Numbered from the stretch's first letter, positions 1-8,472 are shown. The stretch is DNA of 22,373 nucleotides from JABMMZ01 sp044357345 (GCA_044357345.1 JBIKPR010000043.1:1-22373); one strand, 5' to 3'. Numbers and translations are program-made. The notes: generated by a model not told the origin, from the sequence alone.

Positions 1-300
1 GCACTTATTATTGGTTGGGGTTCAACATTTGGAAGTATCTCGACAGCAACTAAAGAATTGCGAGAAGAAGGAAAAGACATTGCCCATTTACATTTAAAAT
101 ACATCAACCCATTGCCATCAAATCTTGGAGAAATGATCCAAAATTTCGATAAAGTTTTTGTAGCCGAATTAAATAATGGGCAATTGATTCGTCTGATAAG
201 AGACAAGTTTTTAAAGGATGCTCAAGGCATTAATAAAATCCAAGGACAGCCTTTTCAAATCACGGAAATTAAGGACATCATTAAACACAATCTTCAATAA
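1..300 (+). CDS. korA: 2-oxoglutarate/2-oxoacid:ferredoxin oxidoreductase alpha subunit, C-terminal end (partial)
   Basis: The reading frame is open from base 1, so the gene starts upstream of the window and only the last 99 residues are seen. The fragment reads GWGSTFGSIS near its start, then YINPLPSN and VAELNNGQL. This is typical of the C-terminal domain of the alpha subunit, or gamma-alpha fusion, of 2-oxoacid:ferredoxin oxidoreductases, which oxidatively decarboxylate a 2-oxoacid such as 2-oxoglutarate to the acyl-CoA and pass electrons to ferredoxin. Its stop overlaps the start of korB by one base (TAATG), so the two are translationally coupled subunits of one cytoplasmic enzyme. Which 2-oxoacid is used cannot be decided from this fragment. 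2-Oxoglutarate is favoured because KorAB of this type is the usual one in Bacteroidota. Confidence 0.9.
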   Translation, partial: ALIIGWGSTFGSISTATKELREEGKDIAHLHLKYINPLPSNLGEMIQNFDKVFVAELNNGQLIRLIRDKFLKDAQGINKIQGQPFQITEIKDIIKHNLQ

Positions 301-1313
301 TGGAAACCGCACATAAAACAATATTTACTTCAAAAGATCTAGAGACCGATCAAGAAGTTAGATGGTGTCCTGGTTGTGGAGATTATGCCATATTGAGCAG
401 TTTAAAAAAGGTATTGCCTGAACTAAACCATTCTAAAGAAGATTTTGTATTTGTATCGGGAATTGGATGTTCTTCACGCTTACCATACTACATGGACACC
501 TATGGCATGCATTCTATTCACGGCCGTGCTACAGCCATTGCTTTGGGTTTAAAAACCAGCAGACCAGAACTTAGTGTTTGGGTGATTACAGGTGATGGGG
601 ATGCATTGAGTATTGGTGGCAACCATTTGATTCATACCCTTAGAAGAAATCCAAACTTAAATATTTTATTGTTCAACAACCAAATCTATGGTTTAACCAA
701 AGGACAATATTCTCCCACCAGTGAGATTGGGAAAATAACAAAATCATCGCCTATTGGCACAGTTGACAGCCCTTTTAACCCAATTGCCTTGGCTTTGGGT
801 GCTAATGGCACTTTTGTGGCTAGGACTTTAGACCGAGACCCTAAACACCAGCAAGAAATATACAAACGCGCTTATTCCCATACAGGTTGTTCTTTGGTTG
901 AAGTGTATCAAAACTGCAATGTATTTAATGATGGGGCCTTTGAGATAATGACTGAAAAAGAAAGCAAGCCATTCTCTACTATTTTTGTTGAACATGGCAA
1001 ACCTTTGGTTTTCGCAAATGGAACAAAAGGCATTGTATTGGAAGGATTACAAGCAAAAGCAATAGACATCATTGATGGAAATACGGAAGGACTTTGGATA
1101 CACGACGAAGCAGATGCAATGAAGGCCTATATACTTTCTAGATTCTTCGACAATGATGAATTGCCTCGTCCATTTGGTGTTTTATATGCCGACCCGAAGA
1201 AGCCGTGCTTGGATACATTAATTCAAGACCAATTAAAAGATAAACGCATAGAAAACAAGACTATAGCCTTTAACGAATTATTGAAATCGAAAAACAGCTG
1301 GAAAGTCGAATAA
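300..1313 (+). CDS. korB: 2-oxoglutarate/2-oxoacid:ferredoxin oxidoreductase beta subunit
   Basis: This 337-residue protein is the thiamine diphosphate and iron-sulfur subunit of the cytoplasmic 2-oxoacid:ferredoxin oxidoreductase. The ThDP/Mg motif is visible as GDGDALSIGGNH (residues 98-109), followed by the second half, N126-N127 in LLFNNQIYG. The four cysteines expected to hold the proximal [4Fe-4S] cluster are C23 and C26 (WCPGCGDY), C57 (GIGCSSR) and C206 (YQNCNVF), with the family's usual spacing. The start ATG shares a base with the korA stop codon, which fixes it. The length is normal for the two-subunit type. The gene is followed by a 78-bp gap with a weak hairpin at 1326-1341 that may end the operon. 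Confidence 0.93.
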   Translation: METAHKTIFTSKDLETDQEVRWCPGCGDYAILSSLKKVLPELNHSKEDFVFVSGIGCSSRLPYYMDTYGMHSIHGRATAIALGLKTSRPELSVWVITGDGDALSIGGNHLIHTLRRNPNLNILLFNNQIYGLTKGQYSPTSEIGKITKSSPIGTVDSPFNPIALALGANGTFVARTLDRDPKHQQEIYKRAYSHTGCSLVEVYQNCNVFNDGAFEIMTEKESKPFSTIFVEHGKPLVFANGTKGIVLEGLQAKAIDIIDGNTEGLWIHDEADAMKAYILSRFFDNDELPRPFGVLYADPKKPCLDTLIQDQLKDKRIENKTIAFNELLKSKNSWKVE

Positions 1314-1325
1314 AAAACTATGCTT

Positions 1326-1341
1326 CATTTCTATCGAAATG
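1326..1341 (+). terminator. Weak hairpin after korB
   Basis: CATTTC (1326-1331) and GAAATG (1336-1341) form a 6-bp stem with a 4-base TATC loop, 12 bases after the korB stop codon. Flanking T-G pairs could extend it slightly. There is no clean T run behind it, so its role as a terminator is a guess from position only. Confidence 0.3.
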
Positions 1342-1367
1342 GCTTTAACTTCTGAATGATTTAGCTT

Positions 1368-1375
1368 TAATTTGC
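1368..1375 (+). promoter_or_regulatory. Possible -7 promoter element for the PNGase F-like gene
   Basis: TAATTTGC lies 16 bases before the ATG at 1392 and resembles the Bacteroidota -7 box (TAnnTTTG and TA-TTTGC variants). An alternative, TAGCTTTA, lies at 1362-1369. No clear TTG -33 element was found at the right distance. Confidence 0.4.
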
Positions 1376-1391
1376 GTCAACAATTGTTGAT

Positions 1392-3323
1392 ATGAAATTA
1401 ATCTTTACTTTACTTACCATTGCTATAAGCGCAATAAACCTTTATGCGGGAGATACCACTAAAGTGACCTCTCACAGCAAGGTTGTTATAAAAACAAACC
1501 CAAATATTGGTGTTACTGAATACCCTGCTAAAGTCAAATTTCCAGCTGATTCTGTATCTTACCGCAAGGTATTTATGTATTTAGAATTTGGTTGTGCTCC
1601 CGGTTTGAGATGCGGAGAATGGGATTATGGCAACCACATCTATGCACTGAAAAATGGCGTCCGCTATGAATTGGCCCGCTATATCACACCTTATGGTTTT
1701 TATTGGAACAGTTCTCAAAATTGGAAGCATGGCTGGTATTTTGACCTTACTGATTTCTCTTCTTTATTGCACGATTCATTAGAAATCATCTACCAGCATT
1801 CTGGTTACGAAGGCAATACCGACAGAGGTTGGACAGTAACAATGGATTACTATATGGTAGCTGGTGAGGCTGCAAGAATCCCAATGGGACTTGTGAACAT
1901 GCACCGCGTGAATGCCCCATATGGCAACGATAACAGTCCATTTTCAAATGCTGTAAAACCGGTTTCATTTGTGATGCCAAAAGGAGCTGATGCAGTCGAT
2001 TTTAAAATTATTCAAACCGGCCATGGTATGGACAAACAAGAAAATTGTTCTGAGTTTTGCTCTAAAAAACGCACAGTTATTTTGGATGCAACTACAGTTT
2101 CCGAGAAAAATGTTTGGAGAGATGATTGCGGATTAAATTCATTGTATCCACAAGCTGGTACATGGATATACGACAGAGCGAATTGGTGCCCAGGTGCCCC
2201 AGTTGCTGCCGATGATATTTACTTAAATCTTACTGATACAAATACCCACACATTTAGCCTTAATATGGAAGCTTATTCTAATACCGCAGGTGGAAGTGCC
2301 AATTACGATTTAACAACCTATGCTTTATTTTTTAAAGACAATAGAAAACAATTTGATGCTGCAATTGAAGACATTGTTTCACCTTCTATTCACTTTGATT
2401 ATTTGCGCTTAAACCCTACCTGTGGTGCGCCAATTATTAGTGTGCGAAACATGGGAAAAGACACCATCACACGCTTGGAATTTGAATATGGAAAACTTGG
2501 AGGAGCCTTGCAAAAAATTTGGGTTCCTTGCAACATTGCACCTTTTACAAACCAAAGAGTAACGCTTGAAGCCATATACAATTGGAGTGGAGCCGGCAAT
2601 AGTTTTGTTGCAAGAATCACTAAGGTTAACAACCAACTTGATCAGTATTTAGACGACAACACCATGGTCTCAAAAATCACCAACAGTGTGGTATTCCCTA
2701 CCAAAATTATTATTGTGTTAAAAACCAATAATGCGCCAAGTGAAAACTATTACACCCTTAAAGATGCAAAAGGAAAAGTGATTAGAAATAAAAATAATTT
2801 TGCAGCCAATACCATTTACAGAGACACTGTTTACCTCGACAACAATGTATGCTATACATTTGAAATGTTGGATGATGGTCCTGGACCTAGCAACAATCCA
2901 TTAAATAAAGATGGTCTTGACTGGTGGGCTAATACTGCTGATGGCACTGGCTATATTCAAATTAGAAATGGCAACAACAACAGCATGTTAAAGAATTTTG
3001 GCGCTGACTTTGGAACCAAGCAAATGATCAATTTCCAAACCACCTACAGTATGGGAATTGAGGAGAACATGCCACAAACAATTGGTTTAGATATTATGCC
3101 TAATCCGACTTTCAATGGTGCTGAGACAAGCATCAACATCAATGTGGTAAAGTTTGAACCGTATACTTTGACGGTGTATGACCAAACTGGTCGTGCTGCT
3201 CAAACTTTCACTGACAAAGCATTAAATGCGCAATTTTATTTGAAAGGACTTTCCTCAGGCATCTACACAGCTACCCTACAACAAGGGACTGAAATTAGCA
3301 GCAAGAAATTTGTTGTAGAATAA
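1392..3323 (+). CDS. Secreted PNGase F-like (peptide-N-glycosidase F family) protein with T9SS sorting domain
   Basis: This 643-residue exported protein has a signal peptide (about 1-19, cut after NLYA), then two jelly-roll domains like those of Flavobacterium PNGase F (about 25-330), a CARDB/Ig-like stretch (about 335-435), a further beta-rich region, and a type IX secretion C-terminal sorting domain (about 556-643, with MPNP and YTLTVYDQTG, ending SSKKFVVE). Recalled PNGase F landmarks are seen here as CGEWD (74-78, D78 matching catalytic D60), RYITPY (96-101), CSEFC (219-223, E221 matching E206) and DRANWCPG. The position of PNGase F E118, in the string IYTETW, reads IYQHSG here, so that acidic residue and the nearby Trp appear lost. 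The family removes N-glycans from glycoproteins, but activity or specificity may differ here. The gene stands alone, with a strong terminator behind it. Confidence 0.85.
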   Translation: MKLIFTLLTIAISAINLYAGDTTKVTSHSKVVIKTNPNIGVTEYPAKVKFPADSVSYRKVFMYLEFGCAPGLRCGEWDYGNHIYALKNGVRYELARYITPYGFYWNSSQNWKHGWYFDLTDFSSLLHDSLEIIYQHSGYEGNTDRGWTVTMDYYMVAGEAARIPMGLVNMHRVNAPYGNDNSPFSNAVKPVSFVMPKGADAVDFKIIQTGHGMDKQENCSEFCSKKRTVILDATTVSEKNVWRDDCGLNSLYPQAGTWIYDRANWCPGAPVAADDIYLNLTDTNTHTFSLNMEAYSNTAGGSANYDLTTYALFFKDNRKQFDAAIEDIVSPSIHFDYLRLNPTCGAPIISVRNMGKDTITRLEFEYGKLGGALQKIWVPCNIAPFTNQRVTLEAIYNWSGAGNSFVARITKVNNQLDQYLDDNTMVSKITNSVVFPTKIIIVLKTNNAPSENYYTLKDAKGKVIRNKNNFAANTIYRDTVYLDNNVCYTFEMLDDGPGPSNNPLNKDGLDWWANTADGTGYIQIRNGNNNSMLKNFGADFGTKQMINFQTTYSMGIEENMPQTIGLDIMPNPTFNGAETSININVVKFEPYTLTVYDQTGRAAQTFTDKALNAQFYLKGLSSGIYTATLQQGTEISSKKFVVE

Positions 3324-3340
3324 ACAAATCAGAATATTTT

Positions 3341-3372
3341 AAAAAGGATGTCTAATGACATCCTTTTTTTTT
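3341..3372 (+). terminator. Rho-independent-type terminator after the PNGase F-like gene
   Basis: AAAAAGGATGTC (3341-3352) and GACATCCTTTTT (3357-3368) form a perfect 12-bp stem with a TAAT loop. It is followed by a T run to 3372, 17 bases after the stop codon. The A/T-rich lower stem means it could also work on the other strand. Confidence 0.88.
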
Positions 3373-3418
3373 GAGTCAAGTAATTAAATTTCTGCTCTTT
3401 ATTTAAACTTTTTTTACC

Positions 3419-3426
3419 TAGCTTTG
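3419..3426 (+). promoter_or_regulatory. -7 promoter element of the carotenoid operon
   Basis: TAGCTTTG is an exact match to the Bacteroidota -7 box TAnnTTTG and lies 12 bases before the crtZ ATG at 3439. The expected transcription start is around 3432, leaving a leader of fewer than 10 bases. The box overlaps an upstream in-frame TTG at 3424, which argues against that codon being the crtZ start. No clear TTG -33 element is visible. Confidence 0.6.
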
Positions 3427-3438
3427 TTAAAAGCTACG

Positions 3439-3903
3439 ATGGATATTTTAATCAATATAATAATAGTCTTAATAGGATTTAGTTTCATGGAAGCAACTGC
3501 TTGGTTTACGCACAAATACATCATGCATGGCTTTATGTGGCGTTGGCATAAAAGTCACCACGAACCAAGGCTTGGAAGATTTGAAAAGAACGATTTGTTT
3601 GGAATTGTGTTCGCATTTATTTCTGCGGGCTTAATTATTTTCGGGTCTTTATCAAGTCCAATGGATTGGCGCTTCTATTTAGGCATAGGTGTTTTACTTT
3701 ATGGTGTTGCATATTTCTTGGTGCATGACGTTTTTGTTCATCAAAGGTTTCCATGGTTAAAAAACACTAACAGAGTTTACTTCAAGGCCATGCGTTTTGC
3801 CCATAAAATTCACCATAAAGTGAATGAAAAAGATGGCGCTGAAGCATTCGGTTTTTTGTTTGTAAGCAAAAAATATTTAGACAAATACCGTCAAAAAAAA
3901 TAA
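3439..3903 (+). CDS. crtZ: Beta-carotene 3-hydroxylase (CrtZ, fatty acid hydroxylase superfamily)
   Basis: This is a 154-residue integral membrane di-iron hydroxylase that adds hydroxyl groups to the beta-ionone rings of beta-carotene, giving zeaxanthin-type xanthophylls. All ten metal-binding histidines of the CrtZ pattern are present: H25 and H30 (HKYIMH), H37, H40 and H41 (HKSHH), H96 and H101 (HDVFVH), and H122, H125 and H126 (HKIHH). Membrane segments are seen at about 3-22 and in a pair around 53-95. I chose ATG 3439 over the in-frame TTG at 3424 because the latter overlaps the promoter box and adds residues not expected in the family. It is the first gene of crtZ-crtI-crtB, separated from crtI by one base. 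Confidence 0.9.
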   Translation: MDILINIIIVLIGFSFMEATAWFTHKYIMHGFMWRWHKSHHEPRLGRFEKNDLFGIVFAFISAGLIIFGSLSSPMDWRFYLGIGVLLYGVAYFLVHDVFVHQRFPWLKNTNRVYFKAMRFAHKIHHKVNEKDGAEAFGFLFVSKKYLDKYRQKK

Positions 3904-3904
3904 G

Positions 3905-5389
3905 ATGCGTAAAAAAGTAATTGTAATAGGCAGCGGTTTTGCAGGTTTGAGCGCAGCATCAAATCTAGCGAAAGAAGGTTTTGACGTAACGGTCTTAGAA
4001 AAAAACGATCAAACTGGTGGCCGTGCCCGCATTTGGGAGAAGGATGGTTTCACTTTTGACATGGGTCCAAGTTGGTATTGGATGCCGGATGTCTTCGAAG
4101 AATATTTTGAAAAGTTTGGAAAAAAAGTAAGCGATTATTACGAACTTAAAAGACTAGATCCCGCCTACAGGATTTATTTTACAGGCAATCAAGAAATGGA
4201 TGTGCCAGCAAACTTAGAAGAATTAAAAGCATTGTTTGAAAAAAGAGAAGCAGGAAGTGCGGTTCGTTTGCAAAAATTCTTGGACGATGCTGGATACAAA
4301 TACGAAACTGCTATGGCCGAGTATGTAACCCGCTTGTCGCATTCAGTGCTAGAGTTCATTGAACCCAAACTGATTTTAAAATCTTTTCAACTCAGTTTAT
4401 TTTCCAGCTTGAGAAGAGCCGTTCGTTTGCAGTTTTCGGATCCATTATTGGTTAGTTTGCTAGAATTCCCTGTTCTGTTTCTAGGCTCAACTCCAGCCAA
4501 TACGCCTGCTTTGTACAGCATGATGAATTATGCTGACTTAGTAAAAGGCACTTGGTTTCCAAAAGGCGGTATGGTAATGATTGCTAAAGCTTTTACGGAA
4601 TTGGCTGAAGAGTTAGGTGTTAAAATATTGGTGAATCACGAAGTTGAACACATCGAAGTGGTGAATGGAAAAGCAACAGCAGTGCATACCAAGCAAGGCG
4701 TATTTCACGCCGATATCGTTGTTTCGGGCGCAGACTACAACCACACCGAACAAAAATTGTTAAATAAAAAAGACAGGGTATACACAGAGGAATATTGGGA
4801 AAAACGGACCATGTCACCAAGTTCCTTATTGTATTATGTTGGATTGAATAAAAAAGTGAAAAACGTTTTGCACCACAACTTGTTTTTTGATGAAGACTTT
4901 GAACAACATGCCATTGAAATTTATGAGCAACCAAAATGGCCTACAAAGCCATTGTTCTATTTATCTGCAGCGAGTAAAACGGATGCAGATTGTGCTCCGG
5001 AAGGATGTGAAAACTTATTTTTCCTTATCCCTCTAGCTCCTGGATTAGAAGACAACGAGGTTTTAAGAGAAAAATATTTCAATATGATGTTGGATCGTGT
5101 TGAAGAGAAGTCTGGTGAAAACATAAGAGACCATATAGTGGTGAAAAGATCATACGCCATGAAAGACTTTGAAGCCGATTACCATTCATTTAAAGGCAAT
5201 GCCTATGGATTGGCTAATACCTTAATGCAAACTGCATTTTTAAAACCAAAAATGCGCAGCAAAAAAGTAAAGAATCTGTTTTATACTGGTCAACTCACTG
5301 TGCCTGGTCCAGGGGTTCCACCTGCAATTATCAGTGGTCAAATAATTTCTAAAGAAATTGTTCGTCAAACTAAAAAGAAGATCTTGTAA
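3905..5389 (+). CDS. crtI: Phytoene desaturase (CrtI-type, FAD-dependent)
   Basis: This 494-residue FAD enzyme introduces double bonds into phytoene on the way to lycopene, at the membrane surface. The N-terminal dinucleotide-binding fold has GSGFAG (residues 9-14), with the acidic end of the second strand in VLEKN and then GGRA. The CrtI C-terminal FAD signature, LFYTGQLTVPGPGVPPA, is seen near residues 456-472. The length is normal for bacterial CrtI. The start ATG follows the crtZ stop with one base between, and crtB begins 38 bases after its stop, so the three genes form one operon. Whether it stops at lycopene or another desaturation level cannot be read from sequence. A CrtO/CrtN-like relative is possible, but the company of crtB and crtZ favours CrtI. 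Confidence 0.93.
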   Translation: MRKKVIVIGSGFAGLSAASNLAKEGFDVTVLEKNDQTGGRARIWEKDGFTFDMGPSWYWMPDVFEEYFEKFGKKVSDYYELKRLDPAYRIYFTGNQEMDVPANLEELKALFEKREAGSAVRLQKFLDDAGYKYETAMAEYVTRLSHSVLEFIEPKLILKSFQLSLFSSLRRAVRLQFSDPLLVSLLEFPVLFLGSTPANTPALYSMMNYADLVKGTWFPKGGMVMIAKAFTELAEELGVKILVNHEVEHIEVVNGKATAVHTKQGVFHADIVVSGADYNHTEQKLLNKKDRVYTEEYWEKRTMSPSSLLYYVGLNKKVKNVLHHNLFFDEDFEQHAIEIYEQPKWPTKPLFYLSAASKTDADCAPEGCENLFFLIPLAPGLEDNEVLREKYFNMMLDRVEEKSGENIRDHIVVKRSYAMKDFEADYHSFKGNAYGLANTLMQTAFLKPKMRSKKVKNLFYTGQLTVPGPGVPPAIISGQIISKEIVRQTKKKIL

Positions 5390-5427
5390 AACAAAAAATG
5401 AACAAATTGGTTAACTATATCTGATGT

Positions 5428-6264
5428 ATGTTTGAATTATTTGAAAAAACTTCCGCCGTTTGCAGCAAAGCAACCACCAATATCTATAGCACCTCCTTTT
5501 CTTTAGGGATTAGAATGATTGCTAAAGATTACCGTTGGGCCATATATGGCATTTACGGTTTTGTGCGCTTGGCGGACGAAATAGTTGACACATTTGAAAG
5601 AAATGATAAAGCCGAATTGCTTGAAAAATTCAAAACAGATACTTACGAAGCCATTGAAAAAGGAATTAGTTTAAACCCGATCCTATACACGTTTCAGAAG
5701 GTAGCCAACAAATACAACATCGGCAAAGATTTGATCGAACCTTTTTTCAAAAGCATGGAGGCCGATTTATACAAGAAAGAATACAATAAACAATCTTACA
5801 CCGAATACATTTACGGAAGCGCTGAGGTGGTTGGCTTAATGTGTCTTAAAGTTTTTTGTGATGGAGACGAGAACCAATGCCTGAGTCTAACAGCGCCTGC
5901 AAAAGCTCTTGGAGCAGCCTTTCAAAAAGTAAACTTTTTAAGAGATATAAAAAGTGATGTAGAAGACAGAGGGCGTATTTATTTCCCGACACTTGACTTA
6001 AGACAGTTTGATGAATTGACAAAAGCGGAGATTATTGAAGATGTAAAAAAAGATTTTAGAGAAGCCCATGAAGGCATAATACACTTGCCAATGAGTTGCC
6101 GTTTTGGTGTGTATACCAGCTACCGATATTATTTAAGGTTGTTGGAGAAAATTGAGCGTGCAAACGCAAAAGAAATTTTAGAAAACAGAATTCGTGTGGC
6201 AAATGCAGAGAAAATGGCAGTACTTGCTAAGTCGTTCTTCAGATTTAAATTCAATGCGCTTTAG
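5428..6264 (+). CDS. crtB: Phytoene synthase (squalene/phytoene synthase family)
   Basis: This 278-residue enzyme condenses two geranylgeranyl diphosphates head to head to give phytoene, the committed step of carotenoid synthesis. The two Mg-diphosphate aspartate motifs are present: D50-EIV-D54 (in RLADEIVDTF) and D173-IKS-D177 (in LRDIKSDVEDRGRIYFP). The substrate-contact string YSTSFSLG (20-27) is also there. A nearby ATG at 5424 runs into a stop after three codons, so ATG 5428 is the start. The last 11 bases overlap the next gene. The length is typical of the family. Confidence 0.93.
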   Translation: MFELFEKTSAVCSKATTNIYSTSFSLGIRMIAKDYRWAIYGIYGFVRLADEIVDTFERNDKAELLEKFKTDTYEAIEKGISLNPILYTFQKVANKYNIGKDLIEPFFKSMEADLYKKEYNKQSYTEYIYGSAEVVGLMCLKVFCDGDENQCLSLTAPAKALGAAFQKVNFLRDIKSDVEDRGRIYFPTLDLRQFDELTKAEIIEDVKKDFREAHEGIIHLPMSCRFGVYTSYRYYLRLLEKIERANAKEILENRIRVANAEKMAVLAKSFFRFKFNAL

Positions 6265-6733
6265 TCTTTTACTTTTTAGTTTATTTATACTTAGCACCAC
6301 CAGCGCAGATGAATTGAATTCAGCCCGCGCTTATTTCCAAAGTGGAAGGGACAATAAAGCAAGTGCAGAAAAACTACAAAAACTTACACAAGGAAAAGAA
6401 AGCGCTGTTCTAAAAGCATACAATGGTGGATCATTGGCAATATTGGCCAAACATCAAACAAATCCATTAAAAAAACTAGATTACTTAAAAAAAGGGCTAA
6501 GTATCATTAACAATGCTGTTTTGCTGGATGCAGCTGAAATAGAAATACGCTTTGTTCGTTTTGCAGTTGAAGAAAATATCCCAGGTTTTATCTCATTTAC
6601 CAGCCACGTTGAATCAGACAAAAAGATGTTGTTGAACAATTTGAACCCAACACATAGTAATTATAAGATGATCAAATCATACTTATTGAATTCGTCTAAA
6701 ATAAGCGAAACCGAAAAGAAGAAAATTAAGTAA
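6254..6733 (+). CDS. Small exported protein of unknown function in the carotenoid operon
   Basis: This 159-residue protein has a clear signal peptide (MRFSLLLFSLFILSTTSA, cut before DELNS) and a mature part rich in Lys, Asn and helix-forming residues. I recognise no catalytic motif. The middle part, EIRFVRFAVEENIPGF followed by SDKKML, is the most distinctive stretch. The ATG at 6254 overlaps the crtB end by 11 bases, which implies translational coupling. A longer frame start at 6194 lies deep in crtB and would bury the signal peptide, so I rejected it. Its location suggests a role connected with carotenoid synthesis, membrane placement or export, but this rests on position only. Its stop codon directly abuts that of dnaB on the other strand. 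Confidence 0.75.
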   Translation: MRFSLLLFSLFILSTTSADELNSARAYFQSGRDNKASAEKLQKLTQGKESAVLKAYNGGSLAILAKHQTNPLKKLDYLKKGLSIINNAVLLDAAEIEIRFVRFAVEENIPGFISFTSHVESDKKMLLNNLNPTHSNYKMIKSYLLNSSKISETEKKKIK

Positions 6734-8350
6734 CTATTCCCAAGGATGCTCATCCTCGGTGATGTTCGCACCAGTATCAGAATTATTCAACCAATCATCA
6801 TCTCCTGAAGGAGCTGTATCATTGGTTTGCAATTGGTTTAATCCAAGCTTATACATATCCACTTTAGACACACTGTCTTCGCCGTCATTGGTGTTAATCT
6901 TACTCGAGTAAGTTACGGTTTGCGGTCCACTCTCATCAATTCCATTGTATGGATTGTCATCCCAATTTTCGAATTTCGCCAAATGAGGAATGTAACGAAC
7001 TTTGGCTTCACCTGTAGGACCGTTCCTATGTTTTGCGATGATAATCTCACCCATATTTAGTTCAGTTTCAAAGCCTTGATCATTCAATTTGTAATAATCA
7101 GGACGCCAGATGAATCCAACCATATCGGCATCTTGCTCTATACTACCCGATTCACGCAAGTCACTTAGTTGAGGCTTCTTATCACCACCACGTTTTTCAA
7201 CGTCACGACTCAGCTGAGCAAGCGCTATAATTGGTATATTAAGTTCTTTTGCCAAACCTTTCAGTGATCGAGAGATGTAACCAATTTCTTGTTCACGGTT
7301 TCCGTTTTTATTGGATGAATCATCACCGCGCATCAATTGAAGATAGTCGATAACAATTAATTCAATATTGTGCTTACTATGCAATCTTCTGCATTTTGCT
7401 TTTAATTCAAATACTGGAAGCGAAGGGGTATCATCAATAAAAATCTTTGCTTTAGAAAGCTTTTGAATCTTTGAGTGCAATTGCGCCCATTCGTGTTCTT
7501 CCAATTGACCTTTCTTTAATTTTTCAGATGACAATCCACTTTCAGAAGCAATTAACCTTGTAACCAATTGGGTTGCGCTCATTTCCAAAGAAAAAATTGC
7601 TACCGGCTTTTGAAAATCCACAGCAGCATTTCGCAACATGGTCAGCGCCAATGCCGTTTTACCCATACCTGGTCTAGCCGCTAAGATAACCAAATCCGAT
7701 TTTTGCCATCCTGCAGTTATATGGTCGAGGGTTTTAATGCCGCTAGGGACACCGGTAAGACCATCTTTCTTGGCCACGTTTGCTTCGATTAAACCAATGG
7801 CTTCGTTGATGATGTTTGAAATTTCTTTGTAAGAACGTTTCATTCCATCATTCTTTACCTCATACAAATCTTTCTCAGTGGCATCTAAAAGTTTAAATGC
7901 ATCAGAGGAGTCGTCGTATGCATCTGTAATGGTTTGTCCTGAAATGCGAATTAGTTCACGTTGAATGAATTTCTGAATAACAATATGCGCATGGTATTGC
8001 AGGTTGGCGGCAGAAGAAACTTTACTGGTTAACTTAGCGATAAAATATGGGCCACCAACAATATCAAGATATCCTTTAACTTTTAATTTTTCGGTAACGG
8101 TTAGAATGTCCACGGGTTGATTTTCGTTGTAAAGATCCAGCATACATTCGTAAACATATTGATGGTTGTCTACATAAAAGTGTTTGGCTTGCAAAGTTTC
8201 CATTGCATCTTTCAGTGCTTCCTTTTCCAACATCACCGCTCCAAGTATTGCTTCTTCGAAGTCAACTGCCTGAGGAGGCATTTTTCCACCCGCGTCTAAT
8301 GAGGTAATCTCTGGTCTTTTATTCTTTCTTAGTCCGGGTCTTTCTAACAT
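6734..8350 (-). CDS. dnaB: Replicative DNA helicase DnaB
   Basis: This 538-residue hexameric helicase unwinds DNA ahead of the replication fork and recruits primase. The N-terminal DnaB domain covers about residues 20-130 (PQAVDFEEAILGAVML, with the helical collar after it). The RecA-like C-terminal domain has Walker A ARPGMGKT (225-232), SLEMS, Walker B LIVIDYLQLM, and ALAQLSRDVEKR with SGSIEQDADM near the nucleotide sensor. No intein interrupts the P-loop or the later motifs, where inteins often insert in dnaB. The last 70 or so residues are a polar, acidic tail ending DDDWLNNSD...EDEHPWE, outside the conserved core. The gene is divergent from clpC and converges on the carotenoid operon with no spacing. 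Confidence 0.96.
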   Translation of the reverse strand: MLERPGLRKNKRPEITSLDAGGKMPPQAVDFEEAILGAVMLEKEALKDAMETLQAKHFYVDNHQYVYECMLDLYNENQPVDILTVTEKLKVKGYLDIVGGPYFIAKLTSKVSSAANLQYHAHIVIQKFIQRELIRISGQTITDAYDDSSDAFKLLDATEKDLYEVKNDGMKRSYKEISNIINEAIGLIEANVAKKDGLTGVPSGIKTLDHITAGWQKSDLVILAARPGMGKTALALTMLRNAAVDFQKPVAIFSLEMSATQLVTRLIASESGLSSEKLKKGQLEEHEWAQLHSKIQKLSKAKIFIDDTPSLPVFELKAKCRRLHSKHNIELIVIDYLQLMRGDDSSNKNGNREQEIGYISRSLKGLAKELNIPIIALAQLSRDVEKRGGDKKPQLSDLRESGSIEQDADMVGFIWRPDYYKLNDQGFETELNMGEIIIAKHRNGPTGEAKVRYIPHLAKFENWDDNPYNGIDESGPQTVTYSSKINTNDGEDSVSKVDMYKLGLNQLQTNDTAPSGDDDWLNNSDTGANITEDEHPWE

Positions 8351-8472
8351 GATGCGAAACTAATTTCTTTAAAGAGATTCTACAATTTAGTTTATACATT
8401 TAAAATGTGAACACAATGTTAATATTATATAGAAAAATACAAACCAACGAAAAAGCAGAAGCTAAAATAAAT

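Noticed and set aside
3424..3438. TTG start for crtZ, five codons upstream of the ATG
   Set aside because: It overlaps the -7 promoter box TAGCTTTG, and the extra residues are not expected in CrtZ proteins.
4620..4934. Minus-strand open frame of 104 codons inside crtI
   Set aside because: Shadow of crtI, with unlike composition and no recognisable motif.
6194..6253. Longer start for the small gene after crtB
   Set aside because: It would place 20 extra residues before a clear signal peptide and lie deep inside crtB. ATG 6254 gives a proper exported protein.
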